Shown here one piece after another: positions 6,912 through 12,192 of a stretch of DNA of 12,192 bases (its first letter is position 1; every line of letters begins with the position of its first letter). Both the position numbers and the translations under genes were made by a program. The notes below the pieces were generated by a model. It was not told the origin of the DNA, made no database searches, and worked only from the letters and a program-made list of their open reading frames with translations. The stretch is from assembly GCA_031259485.1 (NCBI GenBank), contig JAIRLH010000170.1:1-12192 (forward strand), read 5' to 3'. This DNA is from Elusimicrobiota bacterium (GTDB taxonomy: Bacteria; Elusimicrobiota; Elusimicrobia; Elusimicrobiales; Elusimicrobiaceae).

Positions 6912-7301
6912 ATGAAGAATATTATGACGTTAGTTTGTTTAGGTTTGCTGGTATTGACGGCATGCCACGGCAGGAAGGTGGAAGATGTCAGCATGCCGGC
7001 GGCAGGCAAAACCGATGCCCAGCTGAAAACCGCAATCCTCGCGGGCTGCGAAGACAGGGGTTGGGTATGTTCGGAAGTCTCGCAGGGAGTGATAGAAGGC
7101 TCCCTGCAGAAAGGCAGATATCTTTCCGAAGTGCAAATACCCTACGGCAAAAACGGCTATAAGATAGTTTACAAAAACTCCGAAAACTTAGGCTATAACG
7201 CAAAAAAACAGCGGATACACAAAGCCTATTATAAGTGGGTCATTTATCTTAACAAATCAATACGCGCTGCTTTGGCAAACCCGCAGAAATACGCAAAATG
7301 A
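6912..7301 (+). CDS. Small putative lipoprotein of unknown function
   Basis: A 129-residue predicted lipoprotein. The N-terminus has Lys2, a hydrophobic core and the lipobox Leu15-Thr16-Ala17-Cys18. The mature part reads as one small domain: an amphipathic start (TDAQLKTAILAGCEDRGW), beta-like segments (GVIEGSL, YLSEVQIPY, GYKIVYKNS) and a C-terminal helix containing YYKWVIYLNKSI. It resembles small lipoproteins in diverse Gram-negatives for which I know no function. GGAGGA at 6899-6904, inside the end of the acyltransferase gene, sits 7 bases before the ATG, and the stop overlaps the next start by four bases (ATGA). It is therefore embedded in the operon and may help trafficking, but that is only inferred from position. 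Confidence 0.75.
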   Translation: MKNIMTLVCLGLLVLTACHGRKVEDVSMPAAGKTDAQLKTAILAGCEDRGWVCSEVSQGVIEGSLQKGRYLSEVQIPYGKNGYKIVYKNSENLGYNAKKQRIHKAYYKWVIYLNKSIRAALANPQKYAK

Positions 7302-7711
7302 CTTTTGATTTGAAAGCGGCAATGGCGCATAAACCCCCGATGCTTCTTGTTGACAAAATAAGCGGCTCAGGGGAAAACTGGGCCGAGACCTCTTTCAAAA
7401 TAAAACCGGATAATATTTTCCTGGATGAAGCCGGCTGCCTGCGGCGCGAGGCGCTGGCCGAAGTCATGGCGCAGACGCTGGCGGCGTTTAACGCTTTTAA
7501 AGCCGCCAAGGGCGGGCACGGGGGTCAAAAAGGCTTTTTGGTCGGGCTGAAAGATGTCAGTTTTTTCAGCGACGCTTTTGCGGGCGACGACCTGCGGTGC
7601 AGGGTGGAGATTGTTGATTTCCTCTCCCAAACATATATAGCGCGCGGCAACGTTTACAGAGACGCGCAAAAGCTGGCCGCGGGCGAGATAAGAATTTTTG
7701 TTTTTGACTGA
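7298..7711 (+). CDS. Hotdog-fold 3-hydroxyacyl-ACP dehydratase (ApeP-like)
   Basis: A 137-residue single hotdog domain. The N-terminal HKPPMLLVD (11-19) matches the PHRxPFLLVD opening of FabZ-like dehydratases, and AEVMAQTLAAF (54-64) matches the central-helix EAMAQ motif, with Glu55 at the FabZ catalytic acid position. The GHFPG segment that supplies the FabZ catalytic His is absent; Phe41 stands 14 residues before Glu55, where the His would be. This is the ApeP-type pattern of aryl polyene clusters. The likely role is removal of water from 3-hydroxyacyl-ACP to form the trans double bonds, together with the second hotdog protein at 11032-11373. It starts through an ATGA overlap with the preceding lipoprotein gene. 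Confidence 0.82.
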   Translation: MTFDLKAAMAHKPPMLLVDKISGSGENWAETSFKIKPDNIFLDEAGCLRREALAEVMAQTLAAFNAFKAAKGGHGGQKGFLVGLKDVSFFSDAFAGDDLRCRVEIVDFLSQTYIARGNVYRDAQKLAAGEIRIFVFD

Positions 7712-7738
7712 ATTTTTGCCGCGAACCGGCATAAAGTT

Positions 7739-8350
7739 ATGAAACATTTTATATTATTTTTTATTTTTATCCTTACCTGCGCGGCCGCGCGCTCGGCGGA
7801 GCAGGCCGTTGAGCCGGCCGCCTATGCCAAGTTTGCCGCGGTGCGGACTATATCAAGCGATTTCACTATGGAAAGGCGGCTATCCATCGCGCGGAAACCG
7901 CTGTTAAGCGCAGGGCATTTTTATTTTGAGCGGCCCGGATTTTTGCGGTGGGAGTATAAAGAACCTTTCGCGCACGGTATAATCCTAAACAACGGCAAAG
8001 CGTTTTCCTGGCGCGGCGGCGCAAAAGCCGGCGGCAAAAAAGAAATTAAAGATATTTCCGCCGAGCCTTTGGCAAAGGCCGCGGCGCGGCAGGTTTATAT
8101 ATTCGTCGCCATGGATATAAAAGAAATCAGCGCGCGTTATAATATTGCGCCTTTTGAAAACGGCCTGTCCCTTCTGCCCAAAGATAATTCCGCCTCGCAG
8201 GCGGTTGAAAAGATAAATCTTTATTTCAACGCGGCGGGCGACGCCGTAAAAAAAGCGGAAATGCTTGATAAGTCCGGCGACAGCACAATAATAACCTTCA
8301 GCGCGACCGAGCTGAACGGGCCGATACCCACGTCCGCGCGGGAGCCTTAA
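7739..8350 (+). CDS. LolA-like periplasmic lipoprotein carrier
   Basis: A 203-residue exported protein. A signal peptide (hydrophobic residues 4-17, Ala-Arg-Ser-Ala cleavage site after about residue 20) targets it to the periplasm. The mature domain shows LolA-family landmarks: SSDFTMERRLSIARKPLLSAGHFYFERPGFLRW near 39-71, where a Q/E-rich strand precedes the 'G.f.f.rPg.lrW' motif, then EPFAHGIILNNG. LolA-fold proteins bind acyl chains or lipoproteins and carry them across the periplasm. Dedicated LolA-like genes directly before an MMPL exporter are standard in aryl polyene clusters, so a role in moving the polyene lipid outward is likely. The gap to the previous gene is 27 bases. Confidence 0.85.
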   Translation: MKHFILFFIFILTCAAARSAEQAVEPAAYAKFAAVRTISSDFTMERRLSIARKPLLSAGHFYFERPGFLRWEYKEPFAHGIILNNGKAFSWRGGAKAGGKKEIKDISAEPLAKAAARQVYIFVAMDIKEISARYNIAPFENGLSLLPKDNSASQAVEKINLYFNAAGDAVKKAEMLDKSGDSTIITFSATELNGPIPTSAREP

Positions 8351-8351
8351 A

Positions 8352-11045
8352 ATGCCGCGCGGCCGAAGTAAACGCAGATTATTTTTTATTTGTTTTTACG
8401 GCTTCTTTTTTGTTTGCGCCGCGCTTTTTACGCGCATAAAATATAATGAAAGCATTTTGCTGATGGCGCCGCGCGGCATACAAAACGAAGTAAAACTTTT
8501 TGAAACCGCGCCGCTCGCCAAAAAACTTTTTATCGTAGTAGAAACTTCGGACGCGGCAAACCTGCCGGCGGCCGTACAGATGACGGAAAATTCTTTGCGC
8601 ACAATGGCGCATATCAAGCCCGCGCCCGCGCCCGATAAAAACTTCTTGCTTTCTTTTTACTATTCGCTGCCTGAGTTTTGGGACGAGGAACTACAGTCAA
8701 AAACCGCCGCGCTGCTCTCTCCCGCCGCAGTTGAAGAAAAACTGCAAAACGATATTGCCGCCCTTATGGGCCCGCAGGGCGGTTTTATGCAGGATTTTAT
8801 AACGGCCGACCCGCTTGGCCTGCTGAGCTTGCTCGCGCCGCGTCTGGCCGCGCTTAATATAACCGGCGGCGCGCTGGGATTTGAAAGCGGTTATCTGGCC
8901 GCGCCGGACGGCAAAACCGCGCTTTTAATATACGAAGCCGCCGGCAATTTTGACCGCGCGCGGGCCGCCGCTTTAGATACGGAAATAAAAAAGATTAATG
9001 CCGCGTTCGGCGCGGAAAGCGAAGGCAAAACTCGCGTTTTCGCCATGGGGGCCACAAGATACGCGCAGGAAAACAGCCGGATTATCACGGGCGACGTCAA
9101 ACGCGTGTTGGCCATATCTATCCTGCTTATGACGGCGGTTTTCCTTTTATTTTTCCGTCAGAAAAACGCTCTTTTTATTTACGCCGTGCCGCCGCTGGTG
9201 TTCGCGCCGGCCGCAGTTTTCGCCGCTTTTGTTTACGGCGGGCTTTCGGGCATAACTTTGGGTTTCGGTTCCGTCCTCATGGGTTTGGCGGTGGATTACG
9301 CTATTTATATTTATTTTGCCATGAAGGCAAGCCCGCAGACCGTAAGCACGGCTACGGTGATAAAAAAAATGGCCGCGCCGATATGCGTAAGCGCGGCGAC
9401 TTCTCTTGCCGCTTTCGCCGGTCTTTATTTCTCCGGCATACCTTTGTTGAGGCAGATAGGCGTCTTTGCCGCCGGCGGTCTGCTTTACGCTTTTTTTATC
9501 GCTTTTTCCGCCGCGCCGCTTATCTTCAAAAAACAAAACGCGCCGGAACATAATTTTAAATTGCCGTCGCGCGGACGGACTTGGCTCCGCGCGCTGCTTA
9601 TAACCGCGCTTTTGGCGGGCGGGTTATTGTGCGCGCGGCATTTAAAATTTGACGCTTCGCTTGATTCCTTAAATACGGTTTCGGCGCAGTTCGCGAAAGA
9701 CAGGGCTGCCTTCGACGCCATTACCGGCAATGCGCAGCAAAACGGCAGCCTGCTTTTTATCTTCGGCGCGGACAGGGAGGACGCGCTTAAAAACAGCTTT
9801 GCCTTCGCGCGGGCCACCGGCGTAAATCCGCCGCTTAACGAATTGCTCCTCCCCGCGGAGGCGGCGCAGGCAAACAAAACGCGCTGGCATAAATTTTGGA
9901 CGCAAGGGAAAATAAATAGACTTAAAAAACGGCTTTCCGCCGCGGCGCGGCAATACGGCCTTAAGCCTTCGGCTTTTTACGGCTTTTACGCTTTTCTTAA
10001 AACCGGCATGCCGCCGGCAGGCGCAAGGCCTTTTGACCTGACGGCAATTTATAATCCTTTCGCTTATTACGAAGGCCGCGCGGCCGTTGTGCATATAATG
10101 CCGGCCGAGCAGAATATCGCGCTGCCGCCTGATTTTACGGGCAGGGCCGCGCTTATATCGCAAAATTTATTGAGGGAAGAATTATTTTCTTCCGTATTAA
10201 AAACTCTTGCCGCGGTTACGGCGGGCGTGCTGGCGGCGGACTTCCTGCTGCTGCTTTTTGCTTTGCGCAGCGCAAAACTCGCGCTGCTGGCGTTTATGCC
10301 TATAACCTGCGCCATTTCTGTTATAATTATTATATCGGCTTTGTTCGGCGTGCGGCTGAATTTATTTTCGCTGTTTTCGCTTCCGCTTGTCATAGGTCTA
10401 GGGGCGGATTATGCCGTCTTTATAATCCACCAGAAAACCCGCGCGGACGGGGATTTATACCCTTCCCGCGCCGTGGCTGCCGCGGCGCTGCTGACTCTGG
10501 CCAGTTTCGGCGAGCTTATTTTTGCGGAGCATAAGGCTCTTTTTGCAATGGGATACATGATAACCATAGGCATAAGCGCGGCCGGCTTTCTGAGCGTCTG
10601 GCTGCTGCCCGCGCTGCTTAATAACTGCAAAAAAACGCTGCCGCCGCTACTTTTGTGTTTCTTGCTCGGCGGCTGCGCGGGCATGCAAAAACCCAACGCG
10701 AGCGTGATTTACGACGTCCGCGCGCCGAAGGCCGCGCCCGCTGAAGACACACGCCTGTATTACGGCGATATTGAGGGCGCCGTATTCTTTACCGCTCTGG
10801 CGGCGGGAAACAGGTTTGTTGCGCTCAATGAAATCGGCATAAAAATGGCGGACTTCACGCTCAGCCCTAACCAGATAGCCGTGCATGATTATATGCGCCC
10901 GCTGCCGCGCCGCGCGGTAAGTTATATGGGCCGGTTCTTCTGGAATTTTTACTATAATCGCGCCGCGCTTATAAAAACGGCCGAATACGGCGGGATTTTA
11001 TATAAAAGCAAAGACGGCAGAATAAAATTATATGACGACAACTGA
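8352..11045 (+). CDS. MMPL/RND-family exporter fused to a C-terminal lipoprotein-like domain
   Basis: 897 residues in one open frame. Residues 1-758 form an RND-type exporter: TM1 near 10-27, a periplasmic loop, TM2-6 from about 252, TM7 near 411-429, a second periplasmic loop, and TM8-12 from about 618. Asp315 (GLAVDYAIY) and Asp686 (GLGADYAVF) occupy equivalent places in the two halves, as in MMPL-type transporters. After TM12 comes Lys760-Lys761, a short hydrophobic core (762-772) and the lipobox-like Leu772-Gly773-Gly774-Cys775. A soluble domain of ~122 residues follows, resembling the DUF3261 lipoprotein that normally follows this exporter in aryl polyene clusters. GGAG at 8341-8344 is 7 bases before the ATG. 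The exporter assignment is firm; the fused domain's identity is inferred. Confidence 0.87.
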   Translation: MPRGRSKRRLFFICFYGFFFVCAALFTRIKYNESILLMAPRGIQNEVKLFETAPLAKKLFIVVETSDAANLPAAVQMTENSLRTMAHIKPAPAPDKNFLLSFYYSLPEFWDEELQSKTAALLSPAAVEEKLQNDIAALMGPQGGFMQDFITADPLGLLSLLAPRLAALNITGGALGFESGYLAAPDGKTALLIYEAAGNFDRARAAALDTEIKKINAAFGAESEGKTRVFAMGATRYAQENSRIITGDVKRVLAISILLMTAVFLLFFRQKNALFIYAVPPLVFAPAAVFAAFVYGGLSGITLGFGSVLMGLAVDYAIYIYFAMKASPQTVSTATVIKKMAAPICVSAATSLAAFAGLYFSGIPLLRQIGVFAAGGLLYAFFIAFSAAPLIFKKQNAPEHNFKLPSRGRTWLRALLITALLAGGLLCARHLKFDASLDSLNTVSAQFAKDRAAFDAITGNAQQNGSLLFIFGADREDALKNSFAFARATGVNPPLNELLLPAEAAQANKTRWHKFWTQGKINRLKKRLSAAARQYGLKPSAFYGFYAFLKTGMPPAGARPFDLTAIYNPFAYYEGRAAVVHIMPAEQNIALPPDFTGRAALISQNLLREELFSSVLKTLAAVTAGVLAADFLLLLFALRSAKLALLAFMPITCAISVIIIISALFGVRLNLFSLFSLPLVIGLGADYAVFIIHQKTRADGDLYPSRAVAAAALLTLASFGELIFAEHKALFAMGYMITIGISAAGFLSVWLLPALLNNCKKTLPPLLLCFLLGGCAGMQKPNASVIYDVRAPKAAPAEDTRLYYGDIEGAVFFTALAAGNRFVALNEIGIKMADFTLSPNQIAVHDYMRPLPRRAVSYMGRFFWNFYYNRAALIKTAEYGGILYKSKDGRIKLYDDN
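10620..11042 (+). other. Internal lipoprotein signal and DUF3261-like module within the exporter gene
   Basis: These codons (757-897) encode what would pass for an independent lipoprotein: Lys760-Lys761, hydrophobic 762-772, lipobox LGGC ending at Cys775 (bases 10674-10676), then a mature domain with LYYGDIEGAVFFTALAAG and RFVALNEIGIKMADF. No in-frame ATG, GTG or TTG lies between TM12 and the hydrophobic core. The only TTG is codon 768, inside the core, so separate initiation is unlikely unless a CTG is used. The exporter's C-terminus should be cytoplasmic after 12 helices, so this segment would place the module in the periplasm. Confidence 0.65.
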
Positions 11046-11373
11046 AGCCATAAAAAATTTATATACGCCAACAGAAGGCGGCGCGCGCTTTAAGCTGCCG
11101 GCGGATTTCCCCGCTTTCGCGGGGCACTTCCCGGGCGAGCCCGTGCTGCCGGCCGTAGCGCAGATACAAATGGCCGTTTTTGTAATCGGCGCGCGCGCGG
11201 GCCGCGCGGCAAAACTTAAGGAAATCAAAAAAGCCAAATTCAGCGCGCCGGTGCGCGCCGGGGAAGAGATTGAAATAATCATCGCGCCATCGCGCCATGA
11301 AAACTGCTTTGACGCAACAGTGAAAAGCGGCGAAAAAACAACTTCTTCCTTCACTCTGGCGGTAGACTTATGA
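11032..11373 (+). CDS. Hotdog-fold dehydratase subunit (ApeI-like)
   Basis: A 113-residue single hotdog domain with a FabA/FabZ-type core. FAGHFPGEPVLPAVAQIQ (29-46) carries the GHFPG motif with the catalytic His32. The position 14 residues later, Glu in FabZ, is Gln46 here (codon CAA at 11167-11169). Alone it therefore lacks the acidic partner residue, while the other hotdog protein of the operon has the Glu but not the His. It corresponds to the ApeI-type protein of aryl polyene clusters and probably pairs with that protein to dehydrate 3-hydroxyacyl-ACP. The gene overlaps the end of the exporter gene by 14 bases and the next start by four. Confidence 0.83.
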   Translation: MTTTEAIKNLYTPTEGGARFKLPADFPAFAGHFPGEPVLPAVAQIQMAVFVIGARAGRAAKLKEIKKAKFSAPVRAGEEIEIIIAPSRHENCFDATVKSGEKTTSSFTLAVDL

Positions 11374-11834
11374 AAACAGAATATTTTAAGCAAATCCAAG
11401 GCAATCCCGCGCCGCTGACGGCGGAAATCCGCCGCGCCGTGCGCTTTGACGAGCTTGACCCGCTCGCCATAATGTGGCACGGAAATTACGCGAGTTTTTT
11501 TGAGGAAGCCCGCGTGTCGTTGTGCGACAGACACGGCATAGGTTATGCGGATTTTGCGGCAAATAACGTTATAATCCCTTTGCGTAAATTTTACGCGGAT
11601 TATTTTGCGCCGCTTGAATTCGGCAAAGTTTATACAATACGCGCAATGCTGCATTTCAACCCCGCCGCGCGGCTGGATTTTGAGTTTAAGATTTTTGACG
11701 ACGCCAACCGCCTTATGACAACCGGCTGCAGCGTGCACATGATGTTGGACAAACGCACAAATAATATACTTGTGGCCAAACCCGAGTTTTTTGAAACTTT
11801 CTGCCAAAAATGGCTGCGCGGGGAAGTTAAGTGA
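11370..11834 (+). CDS. 4HBT-family acyl-CoA/ACP thioesterase
   Basis: A 154-residue hotdog thioesterase of the 4-hydroxybenzoyl-CoA thioesterase/YbgC type. The family motif appears as RFDELDPLAIMWHGNYASFFEEAR at residues 25-48, with Asp30 in the position of the catalytic Asp of 4HBT enzymes (the D-P-x-x-I-x-x-x-x-N-Y context is retained). It would hydrolyse an acyl thioester, either releasing or proofreading chains on the ACP, or supplying a free acid. Thioesterases of this family are regular members of aryl polyene operons. Translation is coupled on both sides: ATGA overlap with the dehydratase upstream and GTGA overlap with the glycosyltransferase downstream. Confidence 0.88.
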   Translation: MKTEYFKQIQGNPAPLTAEIRRAVRFDELDPLAIMWHGNYASFFEEARVSLCDRHGIGYADFAANNVIIPLRKFYADYFAPLEFGKVYTIRAMLHFNPAARLDFEFKIFDDANRLMTTGCSVHMMLDKRTNNILVAKPEFFETFCQKWLRGEVK

Positions 11835-12192
11835 ACTACAGGCCGCTGGCGGTTATACCGCTTTATAACCACGCCGGAACGCTGCCGGCCGTCGTAAGCG
11901 GCGTGCGCGGATACTTTAAAGATATTTTGATAGTTGACGACGGCAGCACCGACGGCGCGGCGCAAGTCCTCAAAGATTTTGGGCTGCCTTATATTTCTTT
12001 CCCCCAAAACCGCGGCAAAGGCGCGGCGATAAAAGCGGCCGCGGCTTATGCCAAGGCCAATAACTTTACGCATATTCTGACCATAGACGCCGATAACCAG
12101 CACTACCCGCGGGATTTGGCCCGCATCAGCGCCGCAGCGCGCGCCGACGGGCTTGCGATAATTATCGGCTTAAGGGATTTTTCCGCCGCGAA
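11831..12192 (+). CDS. Family 2 glycosyltransferase, N-terminal part (3' truncated)
   Basis: The reading frame starts at GTG 11831 (GTGA overlap with the thioesterase stop) and runs off the window. The ~120 visible residues begin AVIPLYNHAGTLPAVV and contain IVDDGSTDG, NRGKGAAIKAA and TIDADNQHYPRDL. These are the nucleotide-sugar binding and DxD-like motifs of GT2 enzymes close to dolichol-phosphate-mannose-synthase-like proteins. No hydrophobic segment is seen so far. The opening strongly resembles the GT2 half of ApeJ-type proteins of aryl polyene clusters, some of which continue into an acyltransferase domain; that cannot be checked here. It probably glycosylates the polyene head group or lipid acceptor. 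The start is chosen by the overlap and by distance to the first strand. Confidence 0.85.
   Translation, partial: MNYRPLAVIPLYNHAGTLPAVVSGVRGYFKDILIVDDGSTDGAAQVLKDFGLPYISFPQNRGKGAAIKAAAAYAKANNFTHILTIDADNQHYPRDLARISAAARADGLAIIIGLRDFSAA

Noticed and set aside
7082..7107. 8-bp perfect stem GCAGGGAG / CTCCCTGC with a 10-base loop
   Set aside because: It sits in the middle of the small lipoprotein gene with no T-run; a coding coincidence is the simplest explanation.
11028..11807. 259-codon minus-strand frame opposite the dehydratase and thioesterase genes
   Set aside because: The sense strand carries GHFPG and 4HBT motifs in tightly overlapped genes; the antisense product has no recognisable feature.

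Overview
The window carries one co-directional block of bacterial genes, all on the + strand. They are tightly packed, with gaps of 0-48 bases and many ATGA/GTGA overlaps. It opens with the 3' end of aspS, then a DUF362-type iron-sulfur protein and a small uridine-kinase-like P-loop kinase. These three look like ordinary chromosomal genes. After a short AT-rich gap holding a plausible promoter (about 2002-2029), a long operon begins at 2039 and is still running when the window ends.

That operon has the composition of an aryl polyene (APE)/flexirubin-type pathway: a FabG-type ketoreductase, a CrtI-like FAD oxidoreductase, an APE-type ketosynthase, an acyl carrier protein, a PlsC-type acyltransferase, two different hotdog-fold dehydratases, a LolA-like protein, an MMPL/RND exporter, a 4HBT-fold thioesterase and a family 2 glycosyltransferase (cut by the window end). 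Two small lipoprotein genes, one DUF4823-like and one unrecognised, sit among the enzymes. By analogy with characterised APE systems, ACP-bound chains would be extended by the ketosynthase, reduced by the FabG enzyme and dehydrated by the hotdog pair. The conjugated chain would then be joined to a lipid or sugar head group (PlsC-like and GT2 enzymes) and moved to the outer membrane by the exporter, LolA-like and lipoprotein components. Starter-unit genes (ammonia-lyase, aryl-CoA/ACP ligase), a chain-length-factor partner and a methyltransferase are not in this window.

Two features stand out. First, the exporter ORF continues past its last membrane helix into a complete lipoprotein-like module with its own Lys-Lys / hydrophobic / Leu-Gly-Gly-Cys signal and no usable separate start codon. 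This looks like an exporter-lipoprotein fusion. Second, the two hotdog dehydratases have complementary half active sites: one keeps the FabZ catalytic His but has Gln at the acid position, and the other keeps the Glu but has no His. A composite heterodimer is the natural reading.

Host: a Gram-negative (diderm) bacterium, given the LolA protein, lipoproteins and RND exporter. Coding DNA is moderately GC-rich yet uses ATA for isoleucine very often (12 ATA, 7 ATT, 4 ATC in the fabG gene), which is unlike typical proteobacteria. Elusimicrobiota or a similar phylum is a low-confidence guess. No rRNA, tRNA, CRISPR, insertion sequence or convincing minus-strand gene was seen, and no gap reaches 300 bases.
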